The position numbers and the translations under genes were made by a program. A DNA stretch of 45,552 nt from Lentilactobacillus parafarraginis DSM 18390 = JCM 14109 (GTDB lineage: Bacteria > Bacillota > Bacilli > Lactobacillales > Lactobacillaceae). This document shows positions 6,741-15,035 of this stretch, piece after piece. Location of the stretch: the NCBI RefSeq assembly GCF_001435895.1, contig NZ_AZFZ01000005.1, positions 41,290 to 86,841 on the forward strand, read 5' to 3'. Under the pieces are notes generated by a model. The model was not told the origin of the DNA and searched no databases. It was given only the letters and a program-made list of their open reading frames with translations. Each line of letters starts with the position of its first letter. Within the stretch, counting starts at the first letter, position 1.

Positions 6741-9446
6741 TTATAAATTTAGCGGAATCGCTGCATTAATAAAGCCACCCGCCATTGATGCCCCGTATGT
6801 GACATTTAAATCATATGGATTAGTAACACAAGTAATTTTCCCATCGCTTGTTAAACTGATCATAAACATTGATGCTTGTTGTGCTAATGCTTGTAGAATA
6901 CCAATTGGAAACTTATTTGTGCTTGGAAAACTAATTTTGGAAGTAATATCAGAGGAAAGTTGAAATAATGTTGTACTATTATGAGAGCTATTTCCGCCAT
7001 TGCCTAACATAATATACTGCCCTGTAAGATAAAGCGTACTATTATATATACGATATTGTAAATTGGTTGTACTTGGTTCCCAGTCGCTATTTTCAGTTTG
7101 ACTACTATCAACATTTAAGCTTGTCCAATTTGTATTAGTATTTAATGGACTTACAACTGTATTAATTGTATTGTTTACATCAGTTGTAGTTGCCACGTCA
7201 ATTCCAGACTTTTGAAGTTTTCCTGTAAAATTGGCATCCTTAGTGGTGTCCGCCAAAGTATCAGGAACTGCTGGTACACTGTCTTTAGTAATGTACGGAT
7301 GACCAGTTGTCTTGTCAATTGGCGCAGTATCAAAGGTGTTCTTACCCGTAAACTCTTGATCTGAACCCGTTCGTGCTAGGTCAGACGGTAAACTGCTTGC
7401 GAGTAATAACGGATTATTGTTAACAGTTGGAACAGTATCAAAATTGTTAGCACCAGATAGGTGGGCAACTTTGGAATCGTTAGCTATTTGAGTATAGGTC
7501 ACTGTTTCCAATAGCGTTATTATATAAGCCTTTTTGTCTTCACTGAACAATATCCCAGACCCTGCTCTTGTTGAAGCAGTAATATGGATGATACCTCTTA
7601 TTGGAGAAGCAGAAGGATTGTTTAACGTTTCAGCAGTGCAGTAAATTGTAAAGTATCCATTTGGCAATATGCTTATTTTAGCGCTTAAATCATCGGTGTC
7701 TCCCAACATTAATAAGGGCATACCGGTGTCATCGGTTACCTTAGATTTTTGCCAGTTTGATGTGTCTGTACTGTGAACAACTTTACTGTCATCAGCAGGT
7801 GTAATAGAGCTGCCATTAACTTCAATTGAGCCATCCTTATTATCAGTAACCTTATCCTCTGGAGCTGGTAAATGTGTGACTGGGACTGAGCCAACAACTA
7901 TCATTAAATTCGTTAGTTGATATGTTGCATGTGAACCATCAATTGTTGCGTGTATTTTTTGACCACTAACAATATCTTTGTCGGGAATAGTAGCAGTTCC
8001 TTGGAAATGATGAATACCATCTGTTGTAATATGTTGGTTATTTACAAAAGCATTCCAATTTAAAGCCCAGCCTAACCAATGTACACCACCATCAGCATTT
8101 TTAACTACTAAATCATATGAGTAATAAATTTGCGTGCCAGAAGGTAAGGATGAAAATCCGCTGTATAGTGGAAAATTTTGAATGGTTTCTCCCACTCCAC
8201 CTTGTGCAGTATAAGATAAAACATTATCCGTTTGCAGCACAATATTTCTTAAATTCGTTATGTCACTTAGCTTATTATATGGCTGTACCTTAACCCCATT
8301 AAGTTGTTCAGTTCCATCTTTGTTATCAGTAACTTTAGTACTCAATCCATTGTTTAAATCAGTAACAGTAACGTACTTACTTAAATCTGGACTTACACTT
8401 CCACAATTTTTCCATGTTCCGGCATCCCAAACATATAAATCAGTACCAACAAAATAACAATAACCTTCTTGATTTCCAGTCGTTGGAAGTTGTGAAGCAT
8501 CATTGACTGTACCTTTAACAACTAATCCAGCACCAACAGGACCTTGTGGACCAATTGGTCCAGTAGCACCCGTTGCACCAGTATCACCTTTATCACCCTT
8601 TTGTGAAACAAGGTAAAAGTCTTTTGTTGTGTCATCAGTGTAGTTTAAAGTAGCTTTCATCCACAAATAGGGATTTGTAGTCGTTGTAGCAACGATGTTA
8701 TTTGACCAAGTTCCTGTTGGAGCAGTAGTTGCACTATTTGAAATTTGATATTGAATTGTAGTTGAAGAAACACCTGTGCCAGTATTTCCTTGAATACCTT
8801 GATCACCTTTAGGTCCTTGTAATGGTCCGCAATCTTTCCAAGCACCGTTCACCCAAACATATAATTCTTCACCAACTAAATAGCCATCACCTTCATTTGC
8901 TGTTGAGGGTAAATTCGAAACTGATGAAACTTTGTCTTTGATTTCAAGACCAGTACCAGTATCACCTTTGTCACCTTTATCACCCTTTTGAACATTATGA
9001 ACTGCATTCTCCATTTGGCTACTTAGATCATCAAATTGTTGCTTAAAATCATTTAAAGTAATAACTGGGATCACTTCACCAGTATCACTCATGAGGTTCT
9101 CTTCAATTGAAAATCCTAACGTTCCATCGCTTGGAAAGATAGCCTGCGTACCATCATTCATAGTAACCCAAACTTCAATATCATAATCATCCGGAACCAA
9201 TGTGTTCATAATATCCTGATTAATTGGAAAGCTTAGTGTTCCACCAAGCGGACTAGTTACAGTGGTTAAATCAATAGTTTGTTGCATGATATAGCCATCA
9301 TCGTTAGCTATTTTTACCAAAATTGACTTAGCATTAGTTAAATCAAAGGCTACCCCGTCGGCCGTGAGTGCCAGATTAAAAGCAGTGGTTGTATCTAAAT
9401 ATTTAACCACATCATTATCATCCGTGAATGCGAGCTCCTTACTCAT
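6741..9446 (-). CDS. baseplate/receptor-binding protein with BppU-like N-terminus and collagen-like segments
   Basis: Likely host-recognition protein at the tail tip, 901 residues from ATG 9446 (AGAAGG upstream). Residues 1-115 resemble the N-terminal domain of lactococcal BppU, which anchors the protein to the baseplate. Then come three collagen-like Gly-X-Y stretches (GDKGDKGDTGTG near 155, GPKGDQGIQGNTGTG near 212, GATGATGPIGPQGPVGAG near 290) alternating with two copies of a 45-residue module ending in LYVW-x3-W-K-x-C-G. The middle repeats VTDNKDG; the C-terminal half is beta-rich and probably contacts wall polysaccharide. The gene overlaps the small coiled-coil gene upstream by 8 bp. It is the last structural gene; about 335 bp without protein genes follow. 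The receptor is unknown. Confidence 0.8.
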   Translation of the reverse strand: MSKELAFTDDNDVVKYLDTTTAFNLALTADGVAFDLTNAKSILVKIANDDGYIMQQTIDLTTVTSPLGGTLSFPINQDIMNTLVPDDYDIEVWVTMNDGTQAIFPSDGTLGFSIEENLMSDTGEVIPVITLNDFKQQFDDLSSQMENAVHNVQKGDKGDKGDTGTGLEIKDKVSSVSNLPSTANEGDGYLVGEELYVWVNGAWKDCGPLQGPKGDQGIQGNTGTGVSSTTIQYQISNSATTAPTGTWSNNIVATTTTNPYLWMKATLNYTDDTTKDFYLVSQKGDKGDTGATGATGPIGPQGPVGAGLVVKGTVNDASQLPTTGNQEGYCYFVGTDLYVWDAGTWKNCGSVSPDLSKYVTVTDLNNGLSTKVTDNKDGTEQLNGVKVQPYNKLSDITNLRNIVLQTDNVLSYTAQGGVGETIQNFPLYSGFSSLPSGTQIYYSYDLVVKNADGGVHWLGWALNWNAFVNNQHITTDGIHHFQGTATIPDKDIVSGQKIHATIDGSHATYQLTNLMIVVGSVPVTHLPAPEDKVTDNKDGSIEVNGSSITPADDSKVVHSTDTSNWQKSKVTDDTGMPLLMLGDTDDLSAKISILPNGYFTIYCTAETLNNPSASPIRGIIHITASTRAGSGILFSEDKKAYIITLLETVTYTQIANDSKVAHLSGANNFDTVPTVNNNPLLLASSLPSDLARTGSDQEFTGKNTFDTAPIDKTTGHPYITKDSVPAVPDTLADTTKDANFTGKLQKSGIDVATTTDVNNTINTVVSPLNTNTNWTSLNVDSSQTENSDWEPSTTNLQYRIYNSTLYLTGQYIMLGNGGNSSHNSTTLFQLSSDITSKISFPSTNKFPIGILQALAQQASMFMISLTSDGKITCVTNPYDLNVTYGASMAGGFINAAIPLNL

Positions 9447-9579
9447 TAGTTTTCGCCTTCTTTCTAAGCTGATTATTTTCAATTTTTAATAACGCAATTT
9501 GTTGATTTTTTGCTGCCATATCTTGACTGTACTCATTAACTAATTGGTTAATTAAATCTTGTGCGTTAATATCATTCAT
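9439..9579 (-). CDS. small coiled-coil protein of the baseplate region
   Basis: A 46-residue protein starting MNDINAQDLINQLVNEYSQ, with heptad-like sequence through KNQQIALLKIENNQLRKKA. The start ATG 9577-9579 has AAGGTGAT upstream, formed across the stop of the previous gene, and the end overlaps the start of the receptor-binding gene. Such tiny coiled-coil genes between baseplate and fibre genes are common in Lactobacillus phages and may help trimer assembly, but no function is known. Confidence 0.7.
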   Translation of the reverse strand: MNDINAQDLINQLVNEYSQDMAAKNQQIALLKIENNQLRKKAKTNE

Positions 9580-9588
9580 CAGATCACC

Positions 9589-10422
9589 TTACATCTTCAA
9601 TTTCTTTTCAATCTTATTAATTTCATCAAGTAAATTAGTTCCATGTGAAATGACATCACCAGCATGAAGATCAATTGTCGTACCAGCCTCATTGTGGAAA
9701 TAAATATCAGTTCCTGAAACTGATGAAATATAACCTCCAGGACCACATTTAATTCCTTCCGCTAAATACGTCCATGCATTTGCACTACCAATATGAGTAT
9801 TGTTGCCGCCATATGCTTGAAAAGTTTGTCCTTCAATAACTGAAGCCCCAACATTAATTGAATCAACATCCAAGCCACCACGGATTTTAGTGTACCCATT
9901 ACTATTTCCAGATACGAATTGAAGATAACTCCCATTACTAATGGCGCAGAATCCACCTTGGTCTAATGTAATCTTTCCATTACTACTATTCTCTTCGATT
10001 GAAGCTCCTGTAATTGTTGAAGTTGCATCAATCTTGGCAGCTTTAATGATTGATGAATCAATTTCTACCGAATTCAAATATCCGGCTTCAATAGTTCCCA
10101 AATCAGCAGTTAATGCTGAAAGCTGTCCAACCGATAGGACAGTTTGAGACATTTTAGTCTTAACCCAGTCCGAACCATCGTAGGTATACATTTCACTAGT
10201 CATATGGTTACTGTCTTGAACATACCAAATATCACCTTCATCATGACTTTTACCATCATCAAAAGGTTCTTGCGATGAAACGGTAATTTTTCCATCGAGC
10301 GAAGTTTTTACTTTACCCGCTTCATCAGCCGCAGAATTTGCAGCATTTTTTGCATCGTCAGAGGCTTGTTGAGCAAGCTTAGCATTTTCATCAATATTCA
10401 ATGTTCCCGTTGCAATAATCAA
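9589..10422 (-). CDS. phage tail/baseplate protein, beta-rich
   Basis: Structural protein of 277 residues starting at TTG 10420-10422, which overlaps the stop of the tail lysin/Tal gene by 4 bp (TTGA), with GGTGAT upstream. The N-terminus has an Ala-rich helical stretch (KLAQQASDDAKNAANSAADEA). A short domain follows with GDIWYV and MYTYDGSDWVKTKM, a pattern seen in many tail-tip proteins. The rest is a regular repeat of short beta strands (LSALTADLGTIEAGYLNSVEID, SSIIKAAKID) of the beta-helix kind. It ends in a short coiled coil (LLDEINKIEKKLKM). It lies between Tal and the receptor-binding gene, so it is likely part of the baseplate. No exact family is recognised. Confidence 0.7.
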   Translation of the reverse strand: MIIATGTLNIDENAKLAQQASDDAKNAANSAADEAGKVKTSLDGKITVSSQEPFDDGKSHDEGDIWYVQDSNHMTSEMYTYDGSDWVKTKMSQTVLSVGQLSALTADLGTIEAGYLNSVEIDSSIIKAAKIDATSTITGASIEENSSNGKITLDQGGFCAISNGSYLQFVSGNSNGYTKIRGGLDVDSINVGASVIEGQTFQAYGGNNTHIGSANAWTYLAEGIKCGPGGYISSVSGTDIYFHNEAGTTIDLHAGDVISHGTNLLDEINKIEKKLKM

Positions 10423-13001
10423 TTGCTATCACCATCCTCAATTTTGGTTCCTTCACCAGTTGATTCATCCCCATCTTCATCACTATCAGAACTATCATCT
10501 GAATCATCAGCATTATCATTTCCGGTAATTACTGGTTGTTCAGTCTCATCATTCTCGCCTTCATCTTGTTCAGGATATTCAACAACTAAATCTTTAGAAT
10601 CATCACGGATTCCAAGTGGAGCTGTATATAGGGCACTATGAGCAATAGAGACAGTATGTGCAGCATCCCTATATTCAGAAACGTTAAAGCCAACAATTAA
10701 CCTAGAATTATTAACATCTTCATATATGCCCTCCGGCTCCAAATGACCGCCATTTTCCAACGGCACTGTTAACTTAATATCCTGCATTGGTTCCACCACA
10801 TAATCAAATACCATTGACTGTGTAATTAAGTTAATACACATAACATGTTTGTCATCAGCATTGTTAGCATCACCCGCCGTAAAAAAAGCAAATGGATAAC
10901 TAATCCCATTCGCTTGAAGAGTATTATAAGTGCCATTATTAATGGTTCCAGCTGGTAATGGTTTCCAGCCAAAGTCTTGCAGATTAAATTCAATAATAGG
11001 AGTAAAGTTTCCAGCTTGTAAATCGCTAATTTGACAAACATATACTTTCCCACTTGTCGTACTTCCTAGCCACAGATTGTTCTTCAAATCAACGTTAACT
11101 CGAAAATATTGTTTTACTTGGCACCACTTGGTTATATTACTAGCACTTGTATTGGCTTGATATGCCATTGTTACCAAATAATATTTCCCATCAATTGGAT
11201 CTTTTATTTCTGTATAAATTGTGTTGGAACCTTCATCATAGCCAAACGATCCGCAATGGCCACCTCCAGTTACAAACATCATGCTTTGTAATGTTCCATC
11301 AGCGTTCCATTTAATAAATTCACAATCTGAATGGTTTTTGTCTTTAGAATAGTGATAACTAGACAACACCGAACCATCACTCAATAAATATGAAAATTGT
11401 AAGGCCCCAATATGCTGATCACCATTAAAATCTTTATTGGCAGCGTCCTTAGTTTCCCAAAGCTTCTGCCAAGATCCATCAACTGAATTACTGGTATCAA
11501 TCCACATTTCAGCTTGATCTTTGACGTAAGCATCATCAATTGTTACAAGTAAAGTACCTACAAATGGTGGTTCAATAGTAACCTGATAACCATCTTTTGC
11601 ATGGTCAGCTTCCCACCCAATATCACGGGTACCGTCCATATTAATTTTTTGCCAATTAAACGCTTGTGGTGACAGATAAGAAGTCACGTTTTCACCTTCA
11701 ATAAACAATCTCGCAATCACCCGTTTGGAAGTATCCGTGTTATACCAAGTTGAACCTAATGGCGTAATCAAGCTGACTGTGGCCGCATTGGCATTTTCTC
11801 GGGCTTCTTCAAATAATTTTTTAACATGGTCATTCCAACGCTGTTCCATATTACGGATAAACGCCGGCGTAATTACTTTAACTGTGCTAAACTCTCCCAA
11901 GACGACTTTATTTTGACTTGGATCACTCTCTGAAGTGGTTTGCTGAATGACTCGCGCTTCCGTTGTCAAAATTGGGTTCATGGATAAATCAATCACCTTA
12001 ATAGTATCGCCCAAGTTAGCTTGAAAATCTTGAGTAACCTCCACAGCGTAGTTGATTCGTGGATGATTGTACAATCTTAATTCCCGCAATCCCCAATCAA
12101 GTAATGCTTTAGGTTCAGTAATAGTGTCACTAGTAATCGTTCCTTCCAGCCAGGTGTTCTGATCAGTGTTATAAAGAGAATTTGCTGAAACGTCAGTAAT
12201 ATAATTCTTGCCGTTGTTAACCGAGGCAATTGAAGCATTATTTGCGCCCACAATGTAAAGCTTGGTTACTAAATTAGTATCAACTGTTTCTCGTTGGACA
12301 GACAACATGTTTTGCCCATAGGTAATTGATTTACCTTCATCTTCTCCCAATTGATCAGCTAATTCTAAAATCAGGTCAGTCACAATACCATTAGTGTCAA
12401 TATGGCAATAAGCATCAGCTTCCGCATCGTAAGTTGATAGAACCGTCTGCAAGGCAGATTGACTAGAAGCCGTACCATCAAAGTTAATATCAGCAAACAA
12501 GCCCGAAGAACAATTATTTTGTAAATCCCAACCAGTATCAGCCATAATCCACTGCATGGCTTGATCTAATTTACAATCTTTAATTTCTTTTTGGGGTGGA
12601 ATGGTCTTATTTAATTTATAGATTGCTAGGTTAATAGCATCAACCGTTACTAAGTGAGCCCCACTAGTGGCATCAATAGTTTCATCAACCTGATAAATTC
12701 GATAAATACGCCAATGATTATGCACATCATCATACACAGCGACACTATTACCAACCGTTAAGTATTGAGCCGCAGGGGCACTTTGCAACATGGTTAGTCC
12801 TGTTAATGTATCATTCCAACTTTTGGAGTTAGCATTCGGATCCGTACTATTAAAAGTGCTAACGCCAGTAATGCCATCATCCGAGTTACTGTTATCATCG
12901 GCAATTTGGCGTTCAACTACTTCACCCCAAAACGGGTTGGCGTCTGAATTAGTTGATAACGTAGCAACTCGCTTTAAATTTTTATCCAGGATAATATACA
13001 A
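10419..13001 (-). CDS. tail-associated protein Tal (prophage tail endopeptidase-like)
   Basis: Central tail-tip protein of 860 residues. The chosen start is TTG 13001, preceded by AAGGAGG at 8 nt; an upstream TTG at 13076 would overlap the previous gene and a hairpin and has no such signal. The N-terminal 400 residues match the Tal/prophage endopeptidase fold that forms the hub under Dit (YIILDKNLKRVATLST near the start, then SAPAAQYLTVGNSVAVYDD). The part from about 450 to 800 is Trp- and Gly-rich with repeated strands (GTLLVTIDDAY, LWLGSTTSGKVYVCQI) and may be a beta-propeller or carbohydrate-binding region. The last 60 residues are Asp/Glu/Ser-rich (DDSDDSSDSDEDGDES). No catalytic motif was identified, so enzymatic activity is unproven. 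Confidence 0.8.
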   Translation of the reverse strand: MYIILDKNLKRVATLSTNSDANPFWGEVVERQIADDNSNSDDGITGVSTFNSTDPNANSKSWNDTLTGLTMLQSAPAAQYLTVGNSVAVYDDVHNHWRIYRIYQVDETIDATSGAHLVTVDAINLAIYKLNKTIPPQKEIKDCKLDQAMQWIMADTGWDLQNNCSSGLFADINFDGTASSQSALQTVLSTYDAEADAYCHIDTNGIVTDLILELADQLGEDEGKSITYGQNMLSVQRETVDTNLVTKLYIVGANNASIASVNNGKNYITDVSANSLYNTDQNTWLEGTITSDTITEPKALLDWGLRELRLYNHPRINYAVEVTQDFQANLGDTIKVIDLSMNPILTTEARVIQQTTSESDPSQNKVVLGEFSTVKVITPAFIRNMEQRWNDHVKKLFEEARENANAATVSLITPLGSTWYNTDTSKRVIARLFIEGENVTSYLSPQAFNWQKINMDGTRDIGWEADHAKDGYQVTIEPPFVGTLLVTIDDAYVKDQAEMWIDTSNSVDGSWQKLWETKDAANKDFNGDQHIGALQFSYLLSDGSVLSSYHYSKDKNHSDCEFIKWNADGTLQSMMFVTGGGHCGSFGYDEGSNTIYTEIKDPIDGKYYLVTMAYQANTSASNITKWCQVKQYFRVNVDLKNNLWLGSTTSGKVYVCQISDLQAGNFTPIIEFNLQDFGWKPLPAGTINNGTYNTLQANGISYPFAFFTAGDANNADDKHVMCINLITQSMVFDYVVEPMQDIKLTVPLENGGHLEPEGIYEDVNNSRLIVGFNVSEYRDAAHTVSIAHSALYTAPLGIRDDSKDLVVEYPEQDEGENDETEQPVITGNDNADDSDDSSDSDEDGDESTGEGTKIEDGDSN

Positions 13002-13026
13002 ATCTCTAGCCTCCTTAATGTATGTA

Positions 13027-13054
13027 TGAAAAAAGTAGTCGCTTTCGTGACTAC
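13027..13054 (-). terminator. intrinsic terminator inside the late operon
   Basis: Nine-bp hairpin, arms 13034-13042 and 13047-13055 on the plus strand with loop TTTC and one wobble pair, followed on the minus strand by TTTTTT. The stop codon of the Dit C-terminal gene lies within the stem. Transcription of Tal and all genes after it would have to pass this hairpin. Confidence 0.7.
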
Positions 13055-13800
13055 TTAATTGCTGGTCGATATTCAATTGTTACATCAGCATTTTTGGGAT
13101 CCGGGAAAAAGTGTAGAGTTTGTGGAACCCCACCGGTTAATTTAGGGAAGGTCGATAACCATGAAACGTATTTATCGGCCGGTTTTCCATCAATAGTAAC
13201 TTTATTGTTGGCCGTATCAATAATAATTTCTTGACCAGCCTTGGCAATAATATGTGGCGTATCATCTGGATCAGTAGAGCCATCACTGCGCCATTCTTCA
13301 TAATTGGTTAAAGCTTCATAATCTGACTTATACGCCACCACTGGATTAACTAAGTCCTCTTTAATATCATGCTTACCAAAGAAAACGCCTAAGTTGGCTA
13401 AAGCAAAACCAAACTTACCGGATTTATCCAACTTTTCCTTATGCATGTGAGTTTTACTTGTATTGTTAACACTATATGGCTCACCGGTTTTAGGATCCCA
13501 CTGGTTAATTTCTGCTACCCAGTTGTCGTAAACATTCCCCGAACTATCCGATTTTTTCTGTCGTTCAAGAATAAATTCACCATAAAAATTCGAGTAGGCA
13601 TCCTTATTCATATACGAGGTTTCAGTTACATATTCTTTTTCCTTTTTCTTCTTTGTTGTAGCTTTGGGAGCTGATGTTTTTTTGCCCCCTTTACTACTAC
13701 TCTTCTTGCCACCCTTTTTAGATTTCACAACTCGTTTCTTTTTAGTCTTAGTCTTCTTACGAGTTTTTCGTTTCTTCCGCGCAAAGAATTGTAGATTCAT
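13051..13800 (-). CDS. Dit C-terminal part with lysine-rich N-terminus
   Basis: Protein of 249 residues in three parts. It begins MNLQFFA, a short leader that I recall at the start of various Gram-positive phage virion proteins. Residues 8-60 are extremely basic (KKRKTRKKTKTKKKR and KSKKGGKKSSSKGGKK). From about 65 on it is an ordered domain whose last 60 residues (EIIIDTANNKVTIDGKPADKY, then FPKLTGGVPQTLHFFPDP) match the usual C-terminal end of siphovirus distal tail proteins. The gene starts 6 bp after the preceding Dit N-terminal gene, in another frame, with only AAGAAG as ribosome signal, so coupling is likely. The two genes together look like one large Dit split at a lysine-rich linker. 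Function as Dit part is inferred from sequence and order. Confidence 0.7.
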   Translation of the reverse strand: MNLQFFARKKRKTRKKTKTKKKRVVKSKKGGKKSSSKGGKKTSAPKATTKKKKEKEYVTETSYMNKDAYSNFYGEFILERQKKSDSSGNVYDNWVAEINQWDPKTGEPYSVNNTSKTHMHKEKLDKSGKFGFALANLGVFFGKHDIKEDLVNPVVAYKSDYEALTNYEEWRSDGSTDPDDTPHIIAKAGQEIIIDTANNKVTIDGKPADKYVSWLSTFPKLTGGVPQTLHFFPDPKNADVTIEYRPAIK

Positions 13801-13805
13801 TTATA

Positions 13806-15035
13806 TCACTTCTTCTTTTTAGTCGTCTTCTTAACGGTGACTGTTTTGGTGTAGGCAACTTTAACATGTTTGGTAGCCTCATTTTGTTTCTGCTGACCAT
13901 TACCTTCATCAAACAGCAATGTCAAATAACTATCAGAGTTACTACTATCAAAATTATTGCCTAATTGAATAAACGCCCGTGGATAACGGCCCATTGAGTA
14001 ATCTTCAATCCCCATCCGGCCACAAACATTACCATTATTATCCAATAAATAAGCTTCAATCTTTCCCATTGCCCGCTCATTTTTCATTCGTTTAACATGA
14101 TGCAAACGCACCGAAACTTTCCAATAAGGAGTTATCTTAGGTAAGCCATTATGCATAACTGCGGGGCCGTAAAAGTTCTTGTGTTTACCACGAGTGCCCC
14201 ATTCATAATGGTCATCTTTATCTTTAGCCACCATAATTGAAGTACCGGTGGCCGCTGAGCTTCCATCTATCTCGCCCTTATAAATTGGAAAGGCTTGCGT
14301 ATTTTCACTACATTGAATCCACGTAGCTAATGAGTTACATGGATCGTCAACCTGTTGAGTTTGGGATTGTCCCATGACTGTGACGTTGCCATCACTATCC
14401 GTAGTCGTATCACCGTCATCAACGTTATATCCAACCGCTACATAGTCATCATTTGTTTCATAACCCACATAATAAAGATCAGTTTTCGGAATAATATGAA
14501 TAATTGGATCAACTTCCGTATTTCCTTCAGGAATAATTTGCTGATCATTGTCTGTAATTTTTATTTCCTTTTGTGGTAAAAATCCGCGTGGATCCGCCAG
14601 CATGAAGACTAACGTGGTTTGAAAGTCCTGAACACCTTCATTAATAAATGTCGGTGTTGGAATACTTGTAAAGTGTCCATAATAAGTTACATCTGGATCA
14701 TCATTAAACCTCAGCGGATATTCAGTATCAGCATCACTGCTGGTATTGACTAAAACATTAGTTAATGTTTTAATTCGTTCGTTATATTCATCGCGGGTGG
14801 TACAGAAACAGGTAATCGGAATGTCAAATTCTTTTTCACCATAGTCTGTTCCCAAGTACACACCACCATAACGTTTAGGGACGTCTTGAAATGACTCAGT
14901 AATATTGGGGGCTAACGGTTTCGATACATGATTTAGAAATATGCCCAAATCGTCTTCTGAATTAAAACCACCGTTCCCATCTTCATCAAAGGCAAAATCA
15001 AATGTGTTTACATCATAATTATCGTTATTAGCCAA
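13806..15035 (-). CDS. distal tail protein (Dit), N-terminal part with inserted domain
   Basis: Protein of 409 residues that should form the ring joining tail tube and tip. Residues 1-160 are the Dit N-terminal belt domain (FDIPITCFCTTRDEYNERI, then FQTTLVFMLADPRGFLPQ). Residues 170-395 are an inserted domain as in evolved Dits (GPAVMHNGLPKITPYWKVSV, AYLLDNNGNVCGRMG), which probably binds carbohydrate. It ends in TVTVKKTTKKKK and stops before the usual Dit C-terminal domain, which is found in the next gene. The start overlaps the tape-measure stop by 8 bp. Two stop codons separate the halves in the first frame and one precedes the second ATG, so one sequencing error would not explain the split. 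Confidence 0.8.
   Translation of the reverse strand: MANNDNYDVNTFDFAFDEDGNGGFNSEDDLGIFLNHVSKPLAPNITESFQDVPKRYGGVYLGTDYGEKEFDIPITCFCTTRDEYNERIKTLTNVLVNTSSDADTEYPLRFNDDPDVTYYGHFTSIPTPTFINEGVQDFQTTLVFMLADPRGFLPQKEIKITDNDQQIIPEGNTEVDPIIHIIPKTDLYYVGYETNDDYVAVGYNVDDGDTTTDSDGNVTVMGQSQTQQVDDPCNSLATWIQCSENTQAFPIYKGEIDGSSAATGTSIMVAKDKDDHYEWGTRGKHKNFYGPAVMHNGLPKITPYWKVSVRLHHVKRMKNERAMGKIEAYLLDNNGNVCGRMGIEDYSMGRYPRAFIQLGNNFDSSNSDSYLTLLFDEGNGQQKQNEATKHVKVAYTKTVTVKKTTKKKK

Noticed and set aside
8500-9000. Short DNA repeats resembling a CRISPR or satellite
   Set aside because: They are the codons of Gly-X-Y collagen-like segments in the receptor-binding protein; no spacer-repeat order and no cas genes are present.
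10366-10641. 91-codon Ser-rich plus-strand frame
   Set aside because: It is the complement of the Asp/Glu-rich tail of the Tal gene (GAT/GAA repeats read as ATC/TTC and TCA), with no start signal.
13798-13850. Programmed frameshift joining the two Dit parts
   Set aside because: The A-rich end of the first gene lacks a heptamer in phase, and a TAA lies directly before the second ATG in its own frame, so no shift could join them.
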